From assembly GCF_000690055.1 (NCBI RefSeq), contig NZ_JJNZ01000044.1, positions 1-62,311 on the forward strand: 62,311 nt of DNA, given 5' to 3'. The DNA is from Pseudoalteromonas fuliginea (lineage in GTDB: Bacteria > Pseudomonadota > Gammaproteobacteria > Enterobacterales > Alteromonadaceae). Positions 17,952 to 25,576 of this stretch are shown here, in pieces. Both the position numbers and the translations under genes were made by a program. The notes beneath the pieces are model-generated. The model saw only the letters and a program-made list of their open reading frames with translations. It was not told the DNA's origin and did not search any database. Numbering within the stretch: the stretch's first letter is position 1; every line of letters starts with the position of its first letter.

Positions 17952-18431
17952 ATGAATAATCTTAGCTTTCGAGTTATTCCTACAGAAAATGGACAATGGA
18001 ACATTTTTAGCCCTACGGGCGGAGAGAGTGAAAATATTTGTATTGATTATAAAGCATTAAAGGCAGGCCAAGCCGTCAATTTATATTATGAATTGGTTGA
18101 TTGTCTAGGATGGGAATTCGCTGAAAATGGCACCTATTTCTCTGATGCTAAAGATAATTTTAATTATCAATTAACAAGTATAGTGGCCAATAGCGGTCAA
18201 TCACTTATAGTGTCTATCTCAAGTATCATTCCTGCCCACGCATTACCTGCTCAGCTAGCAACAGAACTTGCTAACAATCCAGACGAAGCTGTTTCAGGTA
18301 TGCTAAGTGAGAGCGCAGACTATGAAGTAAACTTCCGTCTTGTCGCTAAAAACACAGCTAATCAAGAACCAACAATGCGTTATTTTTCTCAAGATCCGCG
18401 AGTGATTCTTCAAGACATGGAACCACACTAG
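17952..18431 (+). CDS. Hypothetical 159-residue cytoplasmic protein
   Basis: I do not recognise a family. The protein is acidic, has no signal peptide or membrane helix, and has an N-terminal stretch of beta-strand character (LSFRVIPTENGQWNIFSPTG) followed by a mixed region with a Trp (LVDCLGWEFAENGTYF). It is a single-gene unit: there is a TATAAT about 35 bases upstream and the convergent kinase gene ends only five bases downstream. Its placement beside the kinase and FHA pair may be chance, but it is worth testing as a partner. Confidence 0.6.
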   Translation: MNNLSFRVIPTENGQWNIFSPTGGESENICIDYKALKAGQAVNLYYELVDCLGWEFAENGTYFSDAKDNFNYQLTSIVANSGQSLIVSISSIIPAHALPAQLATELANNPDEAVSGMLSESADYEVNFRLVAKNTANQEPTMRYFSQDPRVILQDMEPH

Positions 18432-18436
18432 GAATT

Positions 18437-20989
18437 TTATGTACAGAGAGAATCATAATTCTCTTTGCCTAAGAGTTTTTGAAACTTACTCTCTGTACAT
18501 AACGGTTTAAACCAACCAAGTCGATAAAAAGTGGGGCTCCATCCCTTTTTAATACTTTGCTCTACAGATGCAACCGCTGAGTACTTCTCTCCTAAAATGG
18601 CCTGAATCATAGCTTTCACAAAGTATACTTCGCTTAATTCAGAACTTTGAGCTAAAGCACGATCGATACTGATCATCGCTTCTTGCCCTTTATTCAAATG
18701 AACCTGGGCTTGCGCTTTTTCTAATAATAACTCAACAACTTGTGTATCGTCTGCTATCTGTCGATCTATCTTTTTATAAATATCAAAAGCCAGTTCCTTT
18801 TTATCTAACATATATAAAATATCAGCTAGATTGAGCTGTTGCGTACTATTTATAGAGGAGAGTTCTGCTGCCTTTTGGGCATGGTGTAATGCATCTTTTA
18901 ACTCCCCTTTTAAAGACAACACAATAGAGTAATTTGAATATGTTGATGAAATAGCAGTCCCTGCTGAAATTAATCGCTGGTAGTTAATTTCAGCTTCCGC
19001 TAGGTCACCTGATAACAATGAAATATCTGCGAGCGTTTGTAGCGTAATAAAATCATTAGGTGTGTAGGTAAGTATTTTTGATAAATACTCTGCTGCTTTT
19101 TGATTATTGCCTTGCATAAGGTGGGCAATAGCTAGATTCCGTGTTGCAACAAGTGTTGGCCTTATTTTATAAGCGAGCTTTGCATGCGTTAAGGAACGCG
19201 CTAAATCACCATTTCTTTTATAGTAAATTGCTAGTAATGTTTGTTTTTGAAACTCTTCAAGATCTGACTCCTGAATTTTTTGTATCACAATTTCCGCATT
19301 ATACTTATCTTTAACATGCTGATGAACTTCTAACATATCAATTAAGTAAGCAGCACTATTACGATAAGTACGAGGTAAAGTATTTAAGGTTTGTTTTAAT
19401 TTTTTTATAATTTCGGGATCATGTGTTTTATCATACTGACGAAGTACGATTTTACGATACAGTGGATATAGAGGTGTAAACTCGGGACTGTGTAAAATCA
19501 AATTCTCAGCATCTGCCATTAAAGATTCCGCATCACGTGAATTATTTGACACTACGCGTACTAAATTCACATATTGATCTAAAAACTCACTCTCTTTTTT
19601 TAGTGTTTGCCTACTCGCAACATTACCTGTGTATAATTTTTCAACAAAACTACTCGCTAAATTATAAATTCCCATGTAATTTTCAGTATCACTTGCACTT
19701 CTTTCTTCACGAATTAGCGTCGCATTTCCCCCATTCAGTAGGCTTAAGTTGATATCACAAGAAAGTGGAGTGCAATCTAAGTGCGTAACAAGTAATTGAT
19801 CCGAATTAAGTGCTTGGCCTAAAGTGGCTAAATTTGTGTCTTTGCCTAATAATTTTTGAGTTTGTCGTATTTCAGTTTTTGAGATTAATGCATAATCAGA
19901 GTGATTTAATAAGTAATGCGCTATAGCATCATTAATTGCCAAGTTAAGCACTTGCTTTTGAGCATCTAAGAGTTTGGTTGTTTTACTAAATTCGACAGGT
20001 AACACTGCAACGTAAGTTTTGGGTTTATTTGCTTGCCAATACCAAATGCTCACACTGAGTAAACTGATGGTAATACATGACAATAATGCAAAAATGCCCC
20101 ACTTATTCCTTTGTTTGTGTTTGCTAGCTAAATGAATGTCTGCCATAGAAATAGTTTCACTATTACCATTTAACGACAATAAAATACGTTTTAATTCATC
20201 AGTAACTTCTACGCAAGATGACGGTCGGTGTTTTACATTATAAGAAAGAAGACGGTTTATAAGTAGCCCCAATGGTTCTGGGATACCCGTAATAGCGCAT
20301 GCATTAGCGCTGCATTTATTATTTTTTATTTGCTCTGCTATAGACTTATTAGTAAGGTCAGAAGACTGCGCACTATATGGATGTTGATTAGCGAATAATT
20401 GATAAGCAATTAATCCAAATGAAAACAAATCACTTCTAAAGTCTAACGGTTGATCATTTAGCTGCTCTGGAGACATTGCTGTTAAACTGCCAAAGCTCAT
20501 GTTTTCTTCCGATTGCAAAGTATCTTTTATCTGTGAAATACCAAAATCAGCGATTTTAGCTGAACCACTTTCATTGACCAAAACGTTGCTTGGCTTCAAA
20601 TCAAGGTGCAAAATATTTTGCTGGTGAATGGTTAACAACCCTTCACTTATATCAATTAATAATGCTAGCTTTTCTTGTGCAGTTAATACTTGTTTTTTTA
20701 ACAAACGTTCAAGTGTTGTACCTTTAACATATTCCATTTCAAGAACCAATTGCTCACCATACTGGATGGTCTTATAAATCTGGACTATGTTTGGATGATT
20801 AAAACAAGCTAATAATTTAGCCTCTAATAGTATTTGATCTGTAACTGAAGATGATAAATCGATTACTTTGAGCGCAACTTGGCGATCTAACTTTAAATCA
20901 GTAGCAAGGTAGACTTTGCTCATACCTCCTTGTGCTAAAACGTTTAGCTTATGGTAATGCTCTTCTAATTTAAACACACTGCAACTCAA
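18437..20989 (-). CDS. Hanks-type Ser/Thr protein kinase with membrane helix and TPR region
   Basis: An 850-residue receptor-like kinase. The kinase domain covers about 11-268: a Gly-rich loop of unusual form (AQGGMSKVYLA), Lys41 in ALKVIDL, the catalytic loop HLDLKPSN, the Mg-binding DFG in IADFGIS, and MSPEQ in place of APE. The Arg before the catalytic Asp is replaced by Leu, so it is a non-RD kinase. One transmembrane helix (about 295-317, WGIFALLSCITISLLSVSIW) separates it from a C-terminal half (about 320-850) dominated by tetratricopeptide repeats such as LAIAHLMQGNNQKAAEYLS. It is transcribed away from an FHA-domain DNA-binding protein, a strong hint of a phosphorylation-dependent switch. 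Confidence 0.9.
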   Translation of the reverse strand: MSCSVFKLEEHYHKLNVLAQGGMSKVYLATDLKLDRQVALKVIDLSSSVTDQILLEAKLLACFNHPNIVQIYKTIQYGEQLVLEMEYVKGTTLERLLKKQVLTAQEKLALLIDISEGLLTIHQQNILHLDLKPSNVLVNESGSAKIADFGISQIKDTLQSEENMSFGSLTAMSPEQLNDQPLDFRSDLFSFGLIAYQLFANQHPYSAQSSDLTNKSIAEQIKNNKCSANACAITGIPEPLGLLINRLLSYNVKHRPSSCVEVTDELKRILLSLNGNSETISMADIHLASKHKQRNKWGIFALLSCITISLLSVSIWYWQANKPKTYVAVLPVEFSKTTKLLDAQKQVLNLAINDAIAHYLLNHSDYALISKTEIRQTQKLLGKDTNLATLGQALNSDQLLVTHLDCTPLSCDINLSLLNGGNATLIREERSASDTENYMGIYNLASSFVEKLYTGNVASRQTLKKESEFLDQYVNLVRVVSNNSRDAESLMADAENLILHSPEFTPLYPLYRKIVLRQYDKTHDPEIIKKLKQTLNTLPRTYRNSAAYLIDMLEVHQHVKDKYNAEIVIQKIQESDLEEFQKQTLLAIYYKRNGDLARSLTHAKLAYKIRPTLVATRNLAIAHLMQGNNQKAAEYLSKILTYTPNDFITLQTLADISLLSGDLAEAEINYQRLISAGTAISSTYSNYSIVLSLKGELKDALHHAQKAAELSSINSTQQLNLADILYMLDKKELAFDIYKKIDRQIADDTQVVELLLEKAQAQVHLNKGQEAMISIDRALAQSSELSEVYFVKAMIQAILGEKYSAVASVEQSIKKGWSPTFYRLGWFKPLCTESKFQKLLGKENYDSLCT
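18438..18501. repeat. Nested inverted repeats at the kinase 3' end
   Basis: A perfect 13-bp inverted repeat, TATGTACAGAGAG (18438-18450) and CTCTCTGTACATA (18489-18501), encloses a second hairpin, AGAGAAT-CATA-ATTCTCT (18447-18464). All of it lies inside the last codons of the kinase gene, which ends five bases from the convergent gene. It could act as the transcription stop for both genes. Confidence 0.55.
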
Positions 20990-21044
20990 TAATATTTACA
21001 TTTTAATGGTTAGTGTAACTTCAAAGATTAAATAATTACAATCT

Positions 21045-21079
21045 ATTGATATTATTTAAGTATAATAAATTATATCAAT
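21045..21079. promoter_or_regulatory. 35-bp palindrome in the kinase/FHA divergent promoter
   Basis: ATTGATATTATTTA (21045-21058), a 7-base centre, and TAAATTATATCAAT (21066-21079) match as inverted repeats in 13 of 14 positions. A TATAAT lies in the centre (21061-21066), and the palindrome ends 19 bases before the ATG of the FHA-HTH gene. A dimeric regulator bound here would block that promoter; the FHA-HTH protein is the obvious candidate. Function is inferred. Confidence 0.5.
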
Positions 21080-21098
21080 AAGAAAAAACGGATGAACC

Positions 21099-22070
21099 AT
21101 GGCTGTTTTAAAACATATAGAATCCCAGAGTAAATTCTATTTACGTGCTTTCCACCGCTTTGGTAGATTAGTACACTCTGTAGATACTTTGCTTGATTTT
21201 CCTGAAATTACACGTATTCATGCCGTAATTGAATGGCTAAATGAGCAATGGTGTATAAATGATTTAAGCAAAAATGGCGTTTGGTTAAACGATAAAAAAA
21301 TCAGTAAAAATCAAAATATACCTTTAAAAAAAGGCGATAATATCCGTTTTTCTGAAGTAAATAATGCGGTGTATCAAGTTATTTGCGTCGACCCACCAAG
21401 AGACTTATTGTTACCAGAAAATGCCTCGCATGAAGACGTCATTTTTCTAGAGCAATACCATTTTTTACCTGACAATAAGCAACCTGAAGTGATTGTCTTT
21501 TTCGACTCACAGCAGCACTGTTGGTATTATGAAACTATGCAAGATCACCTTCTGACCCTAATGAGTGATGGTCAAAATTTATATATTGGCGGACAAAGTT
21601 GGTACTTATTTCAGGCTGAATCCACCATGCAAGAAAAAACAGTTGAACTCAAAAGACAGCCTAATAATAATTTAGAGTTCATTTTTAGCCTAAGCCTCGA
21701 TGAAGAATTAGCCGAACTAAAAATCAAAAAAAATAAAGTTACATTAGACTTTGATGTGCGTTCTCATCATTATTTAACCTTGCTATTAGCACGATATAAA
21801 TTAAATGACATGCAAAATAATTTTGAGGCTGATGTACAGGGTTGGGTGCAAGTAAAAAAACTAGCAAAAGATTTAGGTATTAGTGAAAGTCACGTTAATA
21901 TTCAAATCCATCGCGCACGAAAGCAATTTGTTGAAATACTTAATAATGAAATAATACCCAGTGCATTGATAGAACGTAAACGCGGAAAAGTCCGCTTTGG
22001 CGGAAAAACGTTTACTATTTATAAAGGAAAAAAAATAGAGTCTTCAAATTTAGAAGACAATGTAGAGTGA
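21099..22070 (+). CDS. FHA-domain protein with C-terminal helix-turn-helix
   Basis: A 323-residue cytoplasmic protein. Residues 15-95 form a forkhead-associated domain, which binds phosphothreonine: FGRLVHSVD (GR motif), ITRIHAVIEW (in place of SxxH) and NDLSKNGVWLNDKKI (NG motif). The middle (about 105-215) has no recognised fold. The C-terminus (about 240-310) holds a helix-turn-helix-like segment, WVQVKKLAKDLGISESHVN, followed by the basic RKRGKVRFGG, as in response-regulator-type DNA-binding ends. It lies divergent to the Ser/Thr kinase gene, and the palindrome at 21045-21079 lies directly upstream. A phosphorylation-sensing transcription factor is the likely role; this is inference. Confidence 0.8.
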   Translation: MAVLKHIESQSKFYLRAFHRFGRLVHSVDTLLDFPEITRIHAVIEWLNEQWCINDLSKNGVWLNDKKISKNQNIPLKKGDNIRFSEVNNAVYQVICVDPPRDLLLPENASHEDVIFLEQYHFLPDNKQPEVIVFFDSQQHCWYYETMQDHLLTLMSDGQNLYIGGQSWYLFQAESTMQEKTVELKRQPNNNLEFIFSLSLDEELAELKIKKNKVTLDFDVRSHHYLTLLLARYKLNDMQNNFEADVQGWVQVKKLAKDLGISESHVNIQIHRARKQFVEILNNEIIPSALIERKRGKVRFGGKTFTIYKGKKIESSNLEDNVE

Positions 22071-22119
22071 GCAGCAGATCATACAATAAAAAGCACTAGT
22101 GACATTTTTAGTAATAAAT

Positions 22120-22155
22120 TAGACCGGCTGAAATAGTCGGTCTAACTTATTTTTA
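22120..22155. terminator. Terminator between FHA-HTH gene and dehydratase
   Basis: Stem TAGACCG (22120-22126) and CGGTCTA (22138-22144) with an 11-base loop, followed by a T-rich stretch. It lies between convergent genes. Confidence 0.75.
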
Positions 22156-22201
22156 ATAGTTTATTTTTTAAAGTGTAATATTATCAATCTCAACGCATTG
22201 G

Positions 22202-23377
22202 CTACTTAATTTCAACTCGCTGAGAGCGCATAACAATCTCGTCATTTAGCTCAATACCCAACCCTGGCTCTTCTGACACTTCAAAGAAACCATTTTTAGG
22301 TTGTGGGTCTTGTAAACATAACTCGCGGTTCCACTTTTTAATCGCATAAGTGTGGTGCTCATGAATCAAAAAGTTAGGGATAGCCGTTTCTAAGTGCAGT
22401 GATGCTGCTGTTGCAACAGGCCCGCCACATACGTGAGCCTGAATACGCACATCAAAGATATCTGCGTAATCACATACTTTTTTAGTTTCGGTAAAGCCAC
22501 CACATAAACCAATATCAGGTTGCAGAACATCAATACTTTGATCTTCTAAATACGGGCGCACACCCCAGCGATTATACAAACGTTCACCACCAGCAATTGG
22601 CACATTAACTTTATCTGCTACTTTTGCATGCAATGAATGGTTTAGGTAGTTAACTGGCTCTTCAAAGTACATACAGTCAAATTCTTCTGCAATTTCACCC
22701 AACTGAATGGCTGTTGTCACGCCTGGTAAACTGTGGCATTCAAAAATAATGTCTACTTCGTCGCCTACTGCTTCGCGAATAGCTTGCATGCGCGCACGGT
22801 ATAGCTTCATTTCAGTACGTGAAATTATTTTTGTACGGTCATAATAAGTATTACCGTCTTTATCGTACTGAATTGGATCTACTTTTACTGCATCGTAACC
22901 TTCGGCCATCGCCTTTAAAGCCGCTTCTGCATATTCTTGCGGTTGTACTAGCGCTTTAAATTCGCTATCCCAGTCAAACTGTAATTGCGATGCGTAAGTG
23001 CGTAGTTTGTCGTTAACTTTACCGCCTAATAACTGGTATACAGGTAAACCAAGCGCTTTACCTTTTATATCCCAAAGTGCGGTATCAATTGCGCTCATTG
23101 CAGCATATACAACAGGTCCGCCGCCTAAACCCCAAAAGCTTTCACGTAACATACGTGACCATAGTTTTTCTGTTTGAAATGGGTCGTGGCCGATTAAAAA
23201 GGCGTCGGCCATTTCTTTAATCATAGCCGCTGCAGCACTGTGGCCTAAATCGTAAGCAAGGCCGGCTTCGCCAACACCACTAATACCTTCGTCAGTATGA
23301 ATTCGTACAAACACAGGTGTCCAAGAAGGCCTATCAGGACAGTGAATATCAAATACTTCAACGCGATTTACTTTCAT
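22202..23377 (-). CDS. Enolase-superfamily acid-sugar dehydratase (mandelate racemase/DgoD-like)
   Basis: A 391-residue TIM-barrel enzyme of the mandelate racemase/muconate lactonizing family. Visible motifs are the KVDP Lys region (about 178), IIFECHS (metal Glu), the metal-binding FEEPV (about 233) and GGERLY, and the Asp-His pair: Asp in LQPDIGLCGG (about 293) and His in IQAHVCGGPV (about 323). These are the hallmarks of the mandelate-racemase subgroup, which dehydrates aldonic or uronic acids such as galactonate. The exact sugar acid is not determinable. It follows the class II aldolase gene in the same operon with a 26-base gap. Confidence 0.85.
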   Translation of the reverse strand: MKVNRVEVFDIHCPDRPSWTPVFVRIHTDEGISGVGEAGLAYDLGHSAAAAMIKEMADAFLIGHDPFQTEKLWSRMLRESFWGLGGGPVVYAAMSAIDTALWDIKGKALGLPVYQLLGGKVNDKLRTYASQLQFDWDSEFKALVQPQEYAEAALKAMAEGYDAVKVDPIQYDKDGNTYYDRTKIISRTEMKLYRARMQAIREAVGDEVDIIFECHSLPGVTTAIQLGEIAEEFDCMYFEEPVNYLNHSLHAKVADKVNVPIAGGERLYNRWGVRPYLEDQSIDVLQPDIGLCGGFTETKKVCDYADIFDVRIQAHVCGGPVATAASLHLETAIPNFLIHEHHTYAIKKWNRELCLQDPQPKNGFFEVSEEPGLGIELNDEIVMRSQRVEIK

Positions 23378-23403
23378 TAAAATTCCTTATTAACCGCTAT
23401 GGG

Positions 23404-24171
23404 TTATTTTGCAAAACTAGGGTCAAGTCGATACGCTTTTCGTAACATTGCAGGCCACGCAAGTTGCCCGCCGGTGCTGCCACTGTGTACTACGTTTGCT
23501 TGATTATAAATATTGTCGATTATAGGTTGCGGTACTTCAATCACCTCTTGCGAGCTTGATTGTAGCGCTAGTTGAATTTCACACGCTCGCTGTAAATCAT
23601 AAAAGCGCATAAACGCATCGCCTACCGTTGGGCCTACTGTTAAGCCACCGTGATTTACCAATAACATATGGTTAGTGCTGCCCAAATCATCTTGCAGCAC
23701 TTTTCGCTCGTCGTCGTTTACTGCAAGCCCTTCGTAGCCATGATAAGAAAGCGATGGCAGTGAAAACATTGAATATTGGCTAAGCGGTAATAAACCATTT
23801 TTTTGTGTAGCGACTGCGATTGTTTCTTTAGTATGAAGGTGAATAACACAATGAGCGTCTTCGCGTACCTCGTGAATCGCACTGTGAATAGTAAAACCAG
23901 CTGGATTAATACTAAATGGCGTATCGTCAATAATGTTGCCGTCTAAGTCGACCTTCACTAAATTAGAGGCAGTTACTTCATCAAAGGTTAAACCAAAGGC
24001 ATTCACTAAGTAGTGGTCGGTGCCAGGCAAACGTGCTGATAAATGCGTATAGATTAAATCCCCCCAACGAAAGTGCTCTACCAGTCTATAACATGCGGCT
24101 AAATCAACACGAAGTTGCCACTCTTGTGCTGATACTTTATTTTTTAAATCGAGTTGGGGTAAATCAAACAT
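23404..24171 (-). CDS. Class II aldolase/adducin-family protein
   Basis: A 255-residue zinc-dependent aldolase-like protein. The metal ligands are seen in HLHTKET (about 118-124) and NHGGLTVG (about 174); the N-terminal RLVEHFRWGDLIYTHLSAR is the family signature. Members include fuculose-phosphate aldolase, ribulose-5-phosphate epimerase and various sugar-acid enzymes as well as proteins of unknown activity. It lies upstream of the enolase-superfamily dehydratase on the same strand, so the pair probably breaks down one sugar acid: dehydration, then C-C cleavage or a related step. The order of steps is inferred. Confidence 0.83.
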   Translation of the reverse strand: MFDLPQLDLKNKVSAQEWQLRVDLAACYRLVEHFRWGDLIYTHLSARLPGTDHYLVNAFGLTFDEVTASNLVKVDLDGNIIDDTPFSINPAGFTIHSAIHEVREDAHCVIHLHTKETIAVATQKNGLLPLSQYSMFSLPSLSYHGYEGLAVNDDERKVLQDDLGSTNHMLLVNHGGLTVGPTVGDAFMRFYDLQRACEIQLALQSSSQEVIEVPQPIIDNIYNQANVVHSGSTGGQLAWPAMLRKAYRLDPSFAK

Positions 24172-24261
24172 AATAAGCCTTTTAAAACGTACATTATCAA
24201 TCTGTACGAACAGATGTTTAGAAGTCTAAAGCAGTCTCTATTTTATAGCAAACACCAAACA

Positions 24262-24289
24262 AAACAGCCACACTATTGTGTGGCTGTTT
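24262..24289 (-). terminator. Terminator after cytochrome c gene
   Basis: Perfect 12-bp stem AAACAGCCACAC/GTGTGGCTGTTT with the loop TATT. On the minus strand it follows the cytochrome c gene and runs into T-rich sequence. It also separates that gene from the downstream aldolase operon. Confidence 0.9.
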
Positions 24290-24300
24290 ATAAAGCTAAA

Positions 24301-24324
24301 ATACCAATTGCATTCAAATGGTAT
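24301..24324. repeat. 24-bp imperfect palindrome ATACCA...TGGTAT
   Basis: A near-palindrome starting ATACCAATTG and ending AAATGGTAT, directly followed by AACTGCGTAAATTA. The same end sequences occur in longer form at 5812-5893. It may be a small mobile or palindromic element of this genome; only a genome-wide search could tell. Confidence 0.35.
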
Positions 24325-24335
24325 AACTGCGTAAA

Positions 24336-24659
24336 TTATTTTACGTTAGCGAGGTAATCTGCAATTGCGTCAAACTCTTCATCTGTTACTGTTGCAACCA
24401 TGGCTTTCATGGCCATGGTCATACCGTTGTTACGTGCACCTGATTTAATGTCTTTCATTTGCGCTACTAAGTAGTCTTTATTTTGACCATTTAGCTTAGG
24501 GTACATACCCATAATTGGTGCTTTACCTTCAGCGCCATGACAGGTTTGACAATTTTTAGCGGTATAAAGTGCAGCGCCATCAGCAGCAGCTGCATTAAAC
24601 GAAAAGCTTGCAGCTAAAGTAATACCTGCACCTAATAGTAGTGTTTTCATCTTGCTCAT
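24336..24659 (-). CDS. Small periplasmic class I cytochrome c
   Basis: A 107-residue secreted monohaem cytochrome. After the signal peptide (MSKMKTLLLGAGITLAASFS, cleavage after AAA near residue 25) comes the haem motif CQTCH (about 37-41) and a Met-rich region with the likely axial Met in NNGMTMAM (about 76-82). It ends IADYLANVK as typical c5/c553-type proteins do. The start at 24659 gives a proper signal peptide; an upstream in-frame ATG would add 20 basic residues. It carries electrons in respiratory chains; the partner is not evident. It ends in its own terminator. Confidence 0.88.
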   Translation of the reverse strand: MSKMKTLLLGAGITLAASFSFNAAAADGAALYTAKNCQTCHGAEGKAPIMGMYPKLNGQNKDYLVAQMKDIKSGARNNGMTMAMKAMVATVTDEEFDAIADYLANVK

Positions 24660-24839
24660 TGTATTTACTCTTCTTTTTTGACGGTTAGAAAAAACTGTTC
24701 TATTGATTGTAGTAAACAATCAAATAAAAAGCATACGTACGAAACGACGCTAGACGATCAACTTAACCAAAAACTGCTAACCCGTTTCTACTCGTTATCT
24801 ATCTTAACAAACAAAAATGAGCTTCCCCTTAATAACTTA

Positions 24840-25379
24840 TTACCAAACTATATCATCTGGTACTTCAAAGTCTGCATATGGGTCGTCTTCATCTTTTGGC
24901 TTGTTTTCAGGCTCTACATGAAAAACAATATACTTTTCGTCAACTTCAGCCACTTTACGCGCAGGTTCATCGTCTAAAACGTAAAATTGCCCTTCTAGTA
25001 CACAGATAGCTAAACGACCACCCGATAACGCTTTTTGCGTTTTCTCGTTCACATCGATATTTTTTACTTTGTTTTGATAAGTAAAATTAAACGTGCGCTC
25101 ACCACGAATAGCGTCTTGGTTGTGATGCTCTAAAATTTGTTTAACACGCGCTTCTTGTTCGCGCTGCTTTAAGCTAACTTGGCGTGTTTGGTTAAGCTCT
25201 TCAGCCTTTTTTTGCTGCTCTAGCTTGGTTTGTTGGATGTGCTTTTGCAGATCACTTGGGTTACTAGTAGCCCCTTTCTTTTGCTTTTTTTGTTGCTTAC
25301 GTTTTTCTGATTTAGCAACTTTAGCATTATGCGATGTTGTTAATCCTGCTTGAAGCAATTGGTCTTGTAATGAACCCAT
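24840..25379 (-). CDS. yaiL: YaiL-family (DUF2058) protein
   Basis: A 179-residue cytoplasmic protein, highly charged and helical at the N-terminus (MGSLQDQLLQAGL, then a Lys/Gln-rich SEKRKQQKKQKKG region at about 24-36) with a compact C-terminal part (LAICVLEGQFYVLDDEPARKVAEVDEKYIV). This is the DUF2058/YaiL family, sometimes called a nucleoprotein/polynucleotide-associated enzyme, with no established reaction. It has a good length match to E. coli YaiL. It is monocistronic and lies back to back with the MFS gene. Confidence 0.9.
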   Translation of the reverse strand: MGSLQDQLLQAGLTTSHNAKVAKSEKRKQQKKQKKGATSNPSDLQKHIQQTKLEQQKKAEELNQTRQVSLKQREQEARVKQILEHHNQDAIRGERTFNFTYQNKVKNIDVNEKTQKALSGGRLAICVLEGQFYVLDDEPARKVAEVDEKYIVFHVEPENKPKDEDDPYADFEVPDDIVW

Positions 25380-25576
25380 GGCTTTGTTCCACTAAAAACT
25401 AATATTAAGGTTATTTTAATCACCAACGAGTCTAAATAACAGCGCTATCGACATTAATCTAACAAACTAGTTAAAACAAACCATGATATAGCGCAAAGAG
25501 CGTGCTTTTAATTATGAATTAAAAGCAATTTTTAATACAATGCCGCCTAACCAATCAGCAAATGTACAAGGCATAA

